This document shows positions 43,597 through 52,476 of a stretch of 64,000 nt of DNA, in pieces. The notes under the pieces were generated by a model. The model made no database searches. It was given only the letters and a program-made list of their open reading frames with translations, and had not been told where the DNA came from. Source of the stretch: Bacillota bacterium (GTDB lineage: Bacteria; Bacillota; Clostridia; Lachnospirales; Lachnospiraceae); NCBI GenBank assembly GCA_023402845.1, contig JAEYFP010000026.1:12745-76744 (forward strand), given 5' to 3'. Every line of letters starts with the position of its first letter. The stretch's first letter is position 1. A program made the translations under genes and the position numbers.

Positions 43597-45326
43597 GAGG
43601 CAGACTCCTTATCGATTTTAGTCATCAGCCTGTCCGCATTTCCATGCCGCAAAAGGCTGTCTATCTTTTCAGCGATTTCCCCTGCATCCTCATAATTCTC
43701 AATCACATCTGTCTCTTCCATATTATCAAACAGTTCCAGCGCACCCACGTGTTTTGACAGAAGAATACTGCAGCCGCACATCAGTGCTTCGAGAGGGGCG
43801 AGTCCGAATGTTTCAAAACAGCTGTTTTGTATGAATAGCCGGGAAGCGTGCAAAAGCGCTTTTGTCTCCTCAAAAGGCACGATTCCCAAGTTCTCAACAA
43901 AAGGATAGCTGTTGATCAGTTCCGTATCAAGTCCTCTATCGCCGATCACGAGCAGCTTTACCGCCTCCCCGTCCGCTGCCTTTCCTGCATTCAACAGCTG
44001 CAGCGCCTCACAGACATACCTGATTTTTTTCCTCGGCATCCCTCCGCCGATCGAAATGACCTGCCATGGCTCCCTTTCAGCTGCCGCTGCCGGTTCCATC
44101 ATAAAATCGATCCCATTGACGGCGCTGTCGATTTTATCCCGATACTCCGGGTAAGCTTCCCGCAGCCAGCCCGCAAACCATTCGGAAACGGCAAAAATCC
44201 GGCCGGCAAGTGCCAGTGTTTTTCGTTCGATGCGGTTCATCGTTTCATCCGGCACGCCATTGATGGCATTTTCGTGTTCTACACAGCCGTGCATCAAATA
44301 TGCCGACGGTTTTTTTATAAGCTTTGCAAAGCGCAGTCCCAGTACATTTTGACCGGAGTATCCCGAATAGAGTACAACCTCAGCACGCATCGTTTTCATG
44401 ATGATTTCGGGCACCCGCAAGACCTTTGAACATGCCTTTTGATACAGGGTATCCTTAGGAAGTCTCTCCAAATAGCTCTTCGTCACATTGGCAGGGCCTG
44501 TTCCTGTCCTGAAATCTCCGGCAAGAAATATCCTCGGCGCACGGCCCAGGTATTCTCTCCTGCCTTTCAGCATCAGGCGCAGTGCGGCGGACAACGTCAT
44601 ATTGGCACCGTACAATCCATGCTTTCTCAGGGCAAACTGGAAAATCAGCAGCAGCGAACCCCATCTTGACATTGCCCCGTAATTTGCCCCTCTCGACACA
44701 AAAAACCGCTCATCGTAGCCCTGAAACCACGTGGAAGGTTCTTCTCTGAGCGAGGCAATCTGAATCGGTACATAATAAATTTTTTTCTTTTTTTTCAGAC
44801 AGTCATAGAGGAAAATATTTTCCTCTCCCATATGGTAATGCGCGCCCGCACCGAACAGCTCATCAAAACGAATATCCGAAACAGACTCACGTCGAAAAGC
44901 AATTTCAGGAGAAAATATTTTCAGCACCGAAAGATATCCCATCCGCTTTTCTTTCGGAAAGTTCGGTGCCGGCTTTTCCTTCCGCTTAATATAAAAAACA
45001 ATGATGTCAGCATCCGGCCGGCTCTCAAAAGCATCACAAATCAGCTTTTCATAGTCTTCCACATATTCTACATCATTATCACATAGAATGCAAACCTCCG
45101 CTTTGGCCTTTGCGATCGCCAGATTCCGGCTTTTACTAAGTCCCCGCTCGGTTGTTTCAATATAAGTAATTTTCTGTTCACGGCCCGAAGTGCTTCTTCT
45201 TTTGACCGTTTCTTCATACGTCCGATCGCATTGGTTGATAATTACCGCGTCGGAGGTGATGTGCAGGGTATCCGCATACGCCTCGTTTTCCAAAAACATC
45301 GCGGATAACAATACCTGAATTTTCAT
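43545..45326 (-). CDS. Two-domain GT2-GT4 fusion glycosyltransferase
   Basis: A 593-residue protein. The N-terminal 270 residues are a GT2-like domain with ERGLSKSRNLAIAKAKAEV and CILCDNDVEYVEDYEK as metal site. From about residue 270 a GT4 domain begins (RIFLAGDFRTGTGPANVTKS); its donor site reads SCFETFGLAPLEALMCGCSI. The reading frame is continuous through the junction. A single chain with two transferases likely adds two successive sugars. The ATG at 45326 follows GGAAGGA by about ten bases. Not found elsewhere in the locus. Confidence 0.83.
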   Translation of the reverse strand: MKIQVLLSAMFLENEAYADTLHITSDAVIINQCDRTYEETVKRRSTSGREQKITYIETTERGLSKSRNLAIAKAKAEVCILCDNDVEYVEDYEKLICDAFESRPDADIIVFYIKRKEKPAPNFPKEKRMGYLSVLKIFSPEIAFRRESVSDIRFDELFGAGAHYHMGEENIFLYDCLKKKKKIYYVPIQIASLREEPSTWFQGYDERFFVSRGANYGAMSRWGSLLLIFQFALRKHGLYGANMTLSAALRLMLKGRREYLGRAPRIFLAGDFRTGTGPANVTKSYLERLPKDTLYQKACSKVLRVPEIIMKTMRAEVVLYSGYSGQNVLGLRFAKLIKKPSAYLMHGCVEHENAINGVPDETMNRIERKTLALAGRIFAVSEWFAGWLREAYPEYRDKIDSAVNGIDFMMEPAAAAEREPWQVISIGGGMPRKKIRYVCEALQLLNAGKAADGEAVKLLVIGDRGLDTELINSYPFVENLGIVPFEETKALLHASRLFIQNSCFETFGLAPLEALMCGCSILLSKHVGALELFDNMEETDVIENYEDAGEIAEKIDSLLRHGNADRLMTKIDKESASWEARTCQLQKKLAQLR

Positions 45327-45365
45327 ATGCAAGAGTCCTTCCGATGTGATAGACCAGGCTCTGAT

Positions 45366-46115
45366 TTAGATCCGCCTCAGTACCGCCCGCACCGCATAGA
45401 AGCAAAAGCAGTAGCTGCTTCTTAGAATCGACAGGTGCTCAACATTTCTGTAAAGATTCCAAATACGTTTTACAGCGATTATTTTGTTAGAAGACAATGT
45501 CCCGCTGCCGCGCCGGTAAAGCGTCAGCGCCTCGTCCAGACCATACGCCGTATAGCCCCTTTTCAATATTTTCCACCATGTCGCCGTATCCTCGCTTTCC
45601 ACATTCGGCATCAGAACCTCTTTCTTTGAAATCTTTGATAAATCAAACATGACCGTGCTCGTAAAAATAGTCGTGTTTTTCAATGCTCCGCGATAGTTCA
45701 GCCTCGACGGGACACTGACGATTTTCTGCACGCCGATTCCCTGCTCATCCGCAAATTCATAGCCTGTAAAACTGAAGGCCGCCTGCTGCGTGTGCATGAA
45801 TGTAAGCTGTTTTTCCAGCTTATCCGGAGACCACAGATCATCCGCATCCAAAAATGCCAGATATCTGCCGGATGCTTCCCGGACCCCTCGATTTCTGGCA
45901 AGCGCCGCACTTTTGCCGCCCTCTAAACAGATCAGTTTGATCTGATCCTTTACAAACCTTTGCATGATTTCCACGCTGCGATCCGTAGAACCGTCATCCA
46001 CAAGAATCAGCTCCCAGTTTTGATAAGTCTGACTCCTGACAGACTGTATCGTATCCGCAATGCACCTTGCGGCATTATAGACCGGAACTACGATACTGAT
46101 CAAATCCTCACTCAT
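45366..46115 (-). CDS. GT2-family glycosyltransferase
   Basis: A 249-residue GT-A transferase: LISIVVPVYNAARCIADTI, ELILVDDGSTDRSVEIM, ALARNRGVREASGRYLAFLD and the metal site LDADDLWSPDKLEKQL. The compact size and C-terminal YRRGSGTLSSNK region are like CpsI/WchL-type enzymes. It starts within the stop region of the sugar transferase gene (ATGAGTGA). It probably adds the second residue to the priming sugar of that neighbour. Confidence 0.87.
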   Translation of the reverse strand: MSEDLISIVVPVYNAARCIADTIQSVRSQTYQNWELILVDDGSTDRSVEIMQRFVKDQIKLICLEGGKSAALARNRGVREASGRYLAFLDADDLWSPDKLEKQLTFMHTQQAAFSFTGYEFADEQGIGVQKIVSVPSRLNYRGALKNTTIFTSTVMFDLSKISKKEVLMPNVESEDTATWWKILKRGYTAYGLDEALTLYRRGSGTLSSNKIIAVKRIWNLYRNVEHLSILRSSYCFCFYAVRAVLRRI

Positions 46116-47484
46116 CGTCACCATCTTCTTCCTCAAGCGGCGTGATAGCTCCGTCCGCGATTCCTTCCGTACTCTCCAGCGTAAATAAAATTTTAAGCGT
46201 TTGTATGATCAGCTTTAAGTCAAGCCACACCGAAAAATTTTCGATATAATATAAATCCAGCTTCAGCTTGTCATAAGGAAGCGTATTATACTTTCCGTAA
46301 ATCTGTGCATATCCCGTCAAGCCGGCCTTTACCTTTGTGCGATAGGTAAATTCCGGCATCGCCTCCGTATATTTCTCGATAATCTCCGGACGTTCCGGAC
46401 GCGGGCCGACAAACGACATTGCACCGGACAGCACATTAAAGAGCTGCGGCAATTCATCCACCCTGATTTTTCTGATCACCCTGCCGATCGGCGTAATCCG
46501 GTCGTCATTTTTCGTGGCCAGTCTCGCCACACCGTCCCGCTCCGCCTCCACAATCATGCTGCGGAATTTATAGATACGGAATTCTTTTGAGCCCTGTGTG
46601 CACCGAATCTGTCTATAAAATACCGGACCGCCGTCATAGCACTTAATCAACAGCGCCGTCAGCAGCATAAGCGGTGAGAGCACCACGATCAAAAACAGAG
46701 AAAACACAATGTCAAATCCTCGTTTCAGCGCAATCTGCTCCGCTTCCATCGGGGAACTCTTCGTCAGCAGCAAGGGAGTATCAAAAAAGTGAAGCGTCTG
46801 GGAACCGTGTAAAATAATGTCCATAATTTTGGGCATCACATAAATTTCAACAGAACGCTCGTAGCAATATTTAAAAATTTTATTTCTGACCACGGTCGGC
46901 ACGTCCCACATCATAACCGCTTCATGCCGATCAATTTCCTGATAGATCTCCGTAAGCGCTTCCGTCGACTTCATTGACATCGTAATACTGAATTGATGCC
47001 GGCGTGTCTTGACCTTGCTTACAAACAAATCCTTCGTCCTGCCGTCATAGACGAGCAGAACGTCAAGCGGCGGAAACAGTCCTCTGTAAATATAAGTGGC
47101 GATCAGAATCCAGATACCGATACAGAGATACTGCAGCGCAGTGCCGATCACAAGCGGCAGCACCGGTGGAAAATGATAGGCCAAAAGGCTGATAATTGCA
47201 TAAAAAAGTACATTTGTTGCCAACGTGGAAAACGCCTGGGAAAGCAGCAGCTCCAGCATCCGATTGGACCCGATTTTCAGTCCCCCGTACATTTCCGAAA
47301 AAATAAAAAGAATTAACAGATACACAGCTGAAATAAAAACATGTCCCCAAAAATAATAAGCTTTGGGAAGCTCGGTATTATAGTAATTCACCCAGACATA
47401 AGTCATAATTCCCGTTTCCACGGAAACAATCAGAAAAGACATTAAAAAACTGTAGATCCGTTTTTGCATTTGCGTCTTGTTCAA
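46108..47484 (-). CDS. Polyprenyl-phosphate sugar-1-phosphate transferase (WbaP/WcaJ type, copy 2)
   Basis: A 458-residue initiating transferase, paralogous to 14893. Five N-terminal helices, a middle domain with LVYDGRTKDLFVSKVK, and the catalytic domain from about 250: LKRGFDIVFSLFLIVVLSPL, RIYKFRSMIVEAE, RVDELPQLFN and AMSFVGPRPERPE. I suggest a TTG start at 47484, because GAGGTG lies six bases upstream, while the first ATG (47469) has no ribosome site. It primes a repeat unit, followed by the GT2 at 45366 in the same operon. Confidence 0.88.
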   Translation of the reverse strand: MNKTQMQKRIYSFLMSFLIVSVETGIMTYVWVNYYNTELPKAYYFWGHVFISAVYLLILFIFSEMYGGLKIGSNRMLELLLSQAFSTLATNVLFYAIISLLAYHFPPVLPLVIGTALQYLCIGIWILIATYIYRGLFPPLDVLLVYDGRTKDLFVSKVKTRRHQFSITMSMKSTEALTEIYQEIDRHEAVMMWDVPTVVRNKIFKYCYERSVEIYVMPKIMDIILHGSQTLHFFDTPLLLTKSSPMEAEQIALKRGFDIVFSLFLIVVLSPLMLLTALLIKCYDGGPVFYRQIRCTQGSKEFRIYKFRSMIVEAERDGVARLATKNDDRITPIGRVIRKIRVDELPQLFNVLSGAMSFVGPRPERPEIIEKYTEAMPEFTYRTKVKAGLTGYAQIYGKYNTLPYDKLKLDLYYIENFSVWLDLKLIIQTLKILFTLESTEGIADGAITPLEEEDGDDE

Positions 47485-47494
47485 CAATCACACC

Positions 47495-48361
47495 TCATTC
47501 TCTGCCAGTCAGCTTTAACAGCGGTGCCCCCAAAAATCCGAGGAGCACAAGCAACGGAGACATGGCGGTTCCTTTAAAAACAGGCTTTTTGCATCTCTTT
47601 GCATAAAGGATATAGTAAGCAAGATATTTCAGCTTTCTTACGGAAAGCGGCGTAATCCGCGCGCGCTGCTCAAAGTAGAGGTACCATGCGGTTTTGTTGT
47701 CTCTCCTTAAGCGCTTGACAGAATCCGTATAGCCCTCGGAGACAATTTCGCATACGGTAATAATCCTCGGCAGCACCAGCAGCACATATTCTGCGTCTAT
47801 TTTATCATAAATATAGTCCTCCGGCACATATTTTTCACCCTCTATTTCCGGAAACGGAAATTTTTCGAGAAGCTCTGTCCTGAAAACGAGTGTTGTTTCA
47901 CCCCGAAAACCCTTTAAATACAGGCCATACAGCGTTGTACTGCCCGTTACGGGAAATTCCACGCCGGACAACAGCTGGATCTCACTTTTTCCCTTATGCG
48001 CGACGATTCCGGCCGGGGGCTTATCCCCGCTTCTTTTATTTCCCCAGCATACACAAATTTCCTCTACGGCCGTTTCGGTCAGGTAATCATCCGAATCCAG
48101 ACAGAGAAAGAGCTCCGTCTCGCAGAGCCGTACCCCACGGTTATGCGCGCGCATTTTCCCTCCGTTTTCACAATACTCATACCGGATTGGTAGCCTGTCC
48201 TGCGTAATCCAGGATGCGACAAGCTCCCTCGTATGATCCGCAGAGCCGTCGTCCACAATCAACCAGCAGAAATCCTTGCAGGTCTGCTTAAGGAGGCTTT
48301 CATATGCTCTTTTCAAAAGTAATTCCCGATTATAAGTGGGGGTAAAAATTGTCAGCAGCAT
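47495..48361 (-). CDS. GT2-family glycosyltransferase
   Basis: A 288-residue GT-A transferase: TIFTPTYNRELLLKRAYESL, WLIVDDGSADHT, GGKMRAHNRGVRLCETELFL and CLDSDDYLTETAV. The KYVPEDYIYDKIDAEY segment and a C-terminal amphipathic tail are common in capsule-locus transferases of this group. A possible promoter ends 70 bases upstream, in the largest gap of the operon's first third. Substrate unknown. Confidence 0.86.
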   Translation of the reverse strand: MLLTIFTPTYNRELLLKRAYESLLKQTCKDFCWLIVDDGSADHTRELVASWITQDRLPIRYEYCENGGKMRAHNRGVRLCETELFLCLDSDDYLTETAVEEICVCWGNKRSGDKPPAGIVAHKGKSEIQLLSGVEFPVTGSTTLYGLYLKGFRGETTLVFRTELLEKFPFPEIEGEKYVPEDYIYDKIDAEYVLLVLPRIITVCEIVSEGYTDSVKRLRRDNKTAWYLYFEQRARITPLSVRKLKYLAYYILYAKRCKKPVFKGTAMSPLLVLLGFLGAPLLKLTGRE

Positions 48362-48431
48362 TTCTTATTCTCTCTCCTGATATTGATCAATGACAGTCTT
48401 CTTGTAATGATGGCACAGGACCGCAATCCTT

Positions 48432-49298
48432 CTAGTATACGACCGAATAATCAACAAGCTCAAAAACCGCCGGATCCTTTAAATCATATTTTAAAATAAT
48501 ATGTTCATTTGTGTAGTCAACGGCAGTCAAACCGGCTGCTTCTAAAAACGGAACCATCAAATTGCTTTTAGAGAGGACAATGTATTCGGTGCCAGTCGCG
48601 TCAAGCGCTGCAAGAAAGGAGTCTGTATCCACGGACTGATAGCGGATCAGTGCTGCAAGAATACGGTATTGCGGGTGCTCCTCATCGTGAAGCATTTCCT
48701 CCGTATAGGGATTGCTGACTGCATAAAGGTAATCCTCTCGATCAATCGTCAAAAGCATTTGGGGGTCGTATTGGCGCATTTGCATATTGTATTCATACTC
48801 TAAAAACGCTTTGGGATACTTAACCGCGGCATCTTCGTGGATCAACTCGGAAATCTGTATCATTTCATCCGGCATTTTATAGCTGTTTACCGCCGGTACA
48901 TATCCATTTTTATATATAAAATTTCCGGATAGGAGAAATATTGCGGCAATCAGCACGGATACGACAGCCGCCTGTTTTTTATCTCCGCTCATAAAAATCA
49001 GTTTTGCTGAGAGATACGGCACCAAAACAATGACAGGTGCAATCCAGAAAAAGCGGTAATACTCGCTGTTGACATCAAATACATGATCAAGTAGCACGGG
49101 AAGAATCGGATTATATACCGTCAGCAGCAGCAGAACGGCACCCGGCAAAAAAATCTGCTTTTCTCGTTTCGTTCCTTTTAAGGCGACAAAAACAAGAGCT
49201 GCGAGATACAGCATAAAATAAGCACAATTTTCTGAATAATAGGCAAGGCATGCTTCTAAATAGCCAAACCCCTTTTCAAATACACGCAATGTCTGCAT
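48432..49298 (-). CDS. Membrane protein with extracytoplasmic C-terminal domain, possibly the 3' half of a split gene
   Basis: A 288-residue protein: three or four helices in the first 140 residues (YFMLYLAALVFVALKG, then YRFFWIAPVIVLVPYLSAKL), and about 150 soluble residues that probably face outward (EYIVLSKSNLMVPFLEAAGL). It is in the same reading frame as the gene before it, separated only by TAA, seven codons and TGA. AGGTG lies eight bases ahead of its ATG, so it may be translated on its own. The soluble part resembles that of the 51679 protein. Related to large Lachnospiraceae membrane proteins (DUF6077-like, from memory). Confidence 0.6.
   Translation of the reverse strand: MQTLRVFEKGFGYLEACLAYYSENCAYFMLYLAALVFVALKGTKREKQIFLPGAVLLLLTVYNPILPVLLDHVFDVNSEYYRFFWIAPVIVLVPYLSAKLIFMSGDKKQAAVVSVLIAAIFLLSGNFIYKNGYVPAVNSYKMPDEMIQISELIHEDAAVKYPKAFLEYEYNMQMRQYDPQMLLTIDREDYLYAVSNPYTEEMLHDEEHPQYRILAALIRYQSVDTDSFLAALDATGTEYIVLSKSNLMVPFLEAAGLTAVDYTNEHIILKYDLKDPAVFELVDYSVVY
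48434..48463 (-). promoter_or_regulatory. Possible internal promoter before the 47495 gene
   Basis: Minus strand TTGAGC (48463-48458), 18-base spacer, TATACT (48439-48434). It overlaps the last codons of the preceding gene, so part of the match may be chance, but it precedes a 70-base gap, unusual in this operon. Confidence 0.4.
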
Positions 49299-49322
49299 TT
49301 ATTCACACCTTTTTTCTCTCCC

Positions 49323-50390
49323 TTAGCGGGGATACGTATAAAGTACAAAATATCCCTTAACGTAAGCAACGTAGGTCACCGCCATCACAATTCCCGGCAG
49401 CATACATGCGATATACCTCGGAAGAATTTTCAAGTCCTTTTTGATCCATATCAGCGGCACAAACAAAACCGACAGCTCTGCCGGCAACAGCATATTGGCG
49501 GATGAAGAAATCGTCATGGAACCAAAGCAGATAAGAAATATCATCAGCCAGATGCGCGGTATGCGCTCCTCCTTCAGCAGAAGCATATATAAATAGAAGA
49601 TCGCCAGCAGAGACAGGTTGCCGACAATCGCCTTCCCCTCATAGGTTCGCGTCATTAAAAACAGGGACGACGTGTAAATCGTCACAAAAGTCAGATTAAT
49701 AAGAAACATCAGGCCGAGCATCAGTACGACCGCTTTTTCGTTTTGCCCAAATAATAGTTTTGCGATCAGATAGTAAAGCAGGTTCGTCAAAAGAATGATG
49801 ACCGCCGCCATAATCGTCTTTGTCTGGATCAGTGCCGGAATGCCCGTAAGCTGGCAGACAACAGCGTCGTTCATGGAATAGGTCGCAAAGAAATACCTCA
49901 TTTCATAGTGATCCAGCCATGCTCCGGTAAACGGATCGTAAACATTCATCATATCAGTCTCAACGGAAGTCGCTACATTTGCCACATAGTATGCAGCATC
50001 GAGTGTGAAATTATAGGAGCGCGTCACGATCATAATCTGCGGAATGATGATCAAAAGCAGCAGCAAAAAAACGACCGGATGCGCCTTGATCTGTGCGGCT
50101 GTCTGCTTCAGCTTCTCATACCATGCCTTTCCGTTCAATACGCAGGAGATCAGCACGATGATCCCCACAGCCGGCACCCAAAGTCTTGTCAGCATTGACA
50201 ACGGCCGAAACCTCGCCATGATCGGCACACAGAAAAAAAAGAACAGGCTGTAATAGAGGAAAAAACCGATCAGGATGCTTAAGCCCAAAGGCCAGTCCTG
50301 TTTTTTCCTGCGTGTTACAAGCGTGCCGAATGCCAGATAAATTATGAAATTGGCGATCACACATCCGATCTCTCCCAGCACCTGCAACAT
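49323..50390 (-). CDS. Polytopic membrane protein (DUF6077-like N-terminal half)
   Basis: A 355-residue protein with about ten helices. After four helices comes an outer loop SYNFTLDAAYYVANVATSVE, then TDMMNVYDPFTGAWLD, with an acidic residue placed as in GT-C enzymes. The pattern recalls large uncharacterised Lachnospiraceae membrane proteins, usually nearly twice this length. The chain ends abruptly at YTYPR. The following 288-residue protein continues in the same frame. Its ATG shares one base with the previous stop (TAATG). Function unknown; a GT-C transferase is possible. Confidence 0.62.
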   Translation of the reverse strand: MLQVLGEIGCVIANFIIYLAFGTLVTRRKKQDWPLGLSILIGFFLYYSLFFFFCVPIMARFRPLSMLTRLWVPAVGIIVLISCVLNGKAWYEKLKQTAAQIKAHPVVFLLLLLIIIPQIMIVTRSYNFTLDAAYYVANVATSVETDMMNVYDPFTGAWLDHYEMRYFFATYSMNDAVVCQLTGIPALIQTKTIMAAVIILLTNLLYYLIAKLLFGQNEKAVVLMLGLMFLINLTFVTIYTSSLFLMTRTYEGKAIVGNLSLLAIFYLYMLLLKEERIPRIWLMIFLICFGSMTISSSANMLLPAELSVLFVPLIWIKKDLKILPRYIACMLPGIVMAVTYVAYVKGYFVLYTYPR

Positions 50391-51682
50391 TAGTCTACCT
50401 CTTCAATTCCCGTCAAATAATAGGTCTTGTCCACCTGCATTCCCTTTTCCCCGACACAGTATTCATAAGCACCCTGTTCAGCCTCTGTATCGCCGTATAG
50501 ATACCATTTATCAAGCTGATCACCATATTTTGTCAAAAATTCGTACAGCCGGGCACCGTTCCGGGCAGAACCGCCGCCGATCATAACGAGCGTTCCGTCA
50601 CTCTGTCTGATCAGATAGCCTTCGGCTGCATCACTGCTTTCCGGCTTAAACTCATACAGGCTGCATTTCTCATCCATCGAGAGCTGCAAATTCTGTGTCG
50701 CTTCATGCAGGCTGTTGATTTTATTATTTAAAATATAAATTGCACCCCCGATAAGCACCGCAAACAGGAGCAGCGCAAGTCCTAAATTTCTTGCATTGAT
50801 TATTTTGTGCTTTTTCATATCCTCTTCCTCCCAGTCCTCTTCACCAGCCCAGTCCTCCGCCATTTCCGCATCAGGCTTTTTCTCCAGCACAGTCAGCGTG
50901 AGCCATGCCAAAAACGGCAAAAAACCTTGCAGTACAAAAACTTCTCCGGAAAAATAGCTGAACAGCAGCGTTATATTGAGTGCATAACCCGACTGATAGC
51001 CGAATAGATGCAGAATACACAAAAACAGCACGGTCAGGAGGCTTCTGTATCTGTCTTTCTGGCAAAGCTTTCCCGCAAGAAGCGCATAGCCCATATAGTA
51101 AAGCGGCAGCGTCACAAACTGAGACATAGAAAACACAACTGTCAGAGGGTGTTCTCCCAAAAGCCGTGCCGCCCATGCCCACAGCATCATCATCGGGGAG
51201 CCGGCCCTGATCACGCCCGTTTCATAAGCGGCTGTGGCCTCCTTCAGCTGCCTTGTCGCATTCGGCTGATGATAGCTGTAAAGGGCCGTACTGAACAATT
51301 GGATACCGATCAACAGAAAAACAGCAATCAGCAGCAGCCAGAACAGCTCTCCGTTTTCTTCCTTCAGACGCCGCATGCAGTTCATGCAAACCTCTTTTCC
51401 ATAGGAAAAAATAGCAGTGCGATACCGCAGCAGCACATAGAAAATGACCGCCCCCAGCCAAATCAGCCAAAGCGTGCCGGGTATTGCCAGCGAAGCACCC
51501 GCTAATGCAAACATGGCACTCAGCAACGCAAACACACCGATATTACAAATACCACCGCTCACAAGCAGTAAAAATCCGCTCTTTTCCTCAAGTCTCCCGA
51601 TGCGCACGAGCAGAAAGCCCGTAAAGCAGCTTGTGAGGAAAAAAAGGAAAACGAACAGCAGAAGCTTTATCCACAGCATCAT
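50390..51682 (-). CDS. Membrane protein with a degenerate metallo-beta-lactamase-like C-terminal segment
   Basis: A 430-residue protein. Residues 1-275 hold about eight helices with an outer loop ATRQLKEATAAYETGVIRAG. A very acidic linker (AGEEDWEEED) and one further helix (NLGLALLLFAVLIGG) lead to about 110 soluble residues. Within these, SDGTLVMIGGGSARNGARLY and then WYLYGDTEAEQGAYEY align with the first strands of metallo-beta-lactamase folds, but the HxHxDH ligands are all replaced. It starts inside the previous stop (ATGA). Function unknown. Confidence 0.6.
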   Translation of the reverse strand: MMLWIKLLLFVFLFFLTSCFTGFLLVRIGRLEEKSGFLLLVSGGICNIGVFALLSAMFALAGASLAIPGTLWLIWLGAVIFYVLLRYRTAIFSYGKEVCMNCMRRLKEENGELFWLLLIAVFLLIGIQLFSTALYSYHQPNATRQLKEATAAYETGVIRAGSPMMMLWAWAARLLGEHPLTVVFSMSQFVTLPLYYMGYALLAGKLCQKDRYRSLLTVLFLCILHLFGYQSGYALNITLLFSYFSGEVFVLQGFLPFLAWLTLTVLEKKPDAEMAEDWAGEEDWEEEDMKKHKIINARNLGLALLLFAVLIGGAIYILNNKINSLHEATQNLQLSMDEKCSLYEFKPESSDAAEGYLIRQSDGTLVMIGGGSARNGARLYEFLTKYGDQLDKWYLYGDTEAEQGAYEYCVGEKGMQVDKTYYLTGIEEVD

Positions 51683-52410
51683 ATACCGTTTCCTTCCGTT
51701 TCTTTATAGATTTCCCATTCACCGACTGTATCTGCCAACTGAAAGCCAAAAGAGGTAATTGGAAATTCCGGATAATATTTTTCAGAACTCAGGATGACAT
51801 ACCGGCAGCCGTTTTCCTTTGCAGCCTCCGCCACGGTTTTCATGTTCGGCACTGAGCCGGACAACTGCTCATAGACTGCTCTTGCATCCTCCGAAAGCTG
51901 CGAAACATCACCGTTTTTCGGATAGTCATACAGCGTTTCAAAACGGGCGCTGTACATCTTTAAATACGGCGCAAAGCCCGGCGGCGCAACAACCTTCGGA
52001 TACTCGTCATCGGCAAGAATTGCATCCATCACCTGTATATATTCTGTCCTGATATGCATCGTATTTTCAGATTTTTCAAAATTATTTCTGCTTAATACTT
52101 TTGTCCCGCTTAAACAGAGTGTAAAAACACACAGTAAAAGCGCAAGAATCCCCACCGGGGAAATTCTTTTTTTTCGATCTGTATTTTCAGCCGATGAAAA
52201 TAAAAAATCGGCAATATTGCTTCCCGCGTAGGCGATCCCCGACCAAATTGACAACAAAAAGACAGCCGGATGGAATCTCCGCCTACCCTTTTCATCCTTT
52301 TTCTCAGTTAGATAAATCACCAGAACAGACACAAGAAAAAGCACAAGCAGCTTTCCCGTGCCCCGATAGTTTTCATATGTCGTAAGAAACTGTTGATATA
52401 ACTCTTTCAT
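51679..52410 (-). CDS. Small membrane protein with extracytoplasmic domain, first gene of the polysaccharide operon
   Basis: A 243-residue protein if started at the ATG 52410; ATG 52419 is also possible. There are about three helices in the first 120 residues (LLVLFLVSVLVIYLTEKK; ILALLLCVFTLCLSG), then a soluble domain (VVAPPGFAPYLKMYSARFET; GCRYVILSSEKYYPE) resembling the end of the 48432 protein. It looks like the C-terminal half of a longer membrane protein whose N-terminal half is absent. It is the first gene after the operon promoter. Function unknown. Confidence 0.58.
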   Translation of the reverse strand: MKELYQQFLTTYENYRGTGKLLVLFLVSVLVIYLTEKKDEKGRRRFHPAVFLLSIWSGIAYAGSNIADFLFSSAENTDRKKRISPVGILALLLCVFTLCLSGTKVLSRNNFEKSENTMHIRTEYIQVMDAILADDEYPKVVAPPGFAPYLKMYSARFETLYDYPKNGDVSQLSEDARAVYEQLSGSVPNMKTVAEAAKENGCRYVILSSEKYYPEFPITSFGFQLADTVGEWEIYKETEGNGI

Positions 52411-52447
52411 TGCCTGCATTTCCCTCTGTCGATCGCCGATCAACTTC

Positions 52448-52476
52448 ATTATACAAGAAAAACCCTTCTGCAACAA
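52448..52476 (-). promoter_or_regulatory. Main promoter of the polysaccharide operon
   Basis: Minus strand TTGTTG (52476-52471), 17-base spacer, TATAAT (52453-52448). Perfect -10 and ideal spacing; the -35 keeps only TTG. It begins the 47 kb co-directional run and overlaps the terminator of the upstream metal operon. Confidence 0.65.

Noticed and set aside
43848..44429. A 193-codon plus-strand frame
   Set aside because: It is antisense to the GT2-GT4 fusion gene, whose protein motifs are clear. The composition is arginine/cysteine-rich as in shadow frames.
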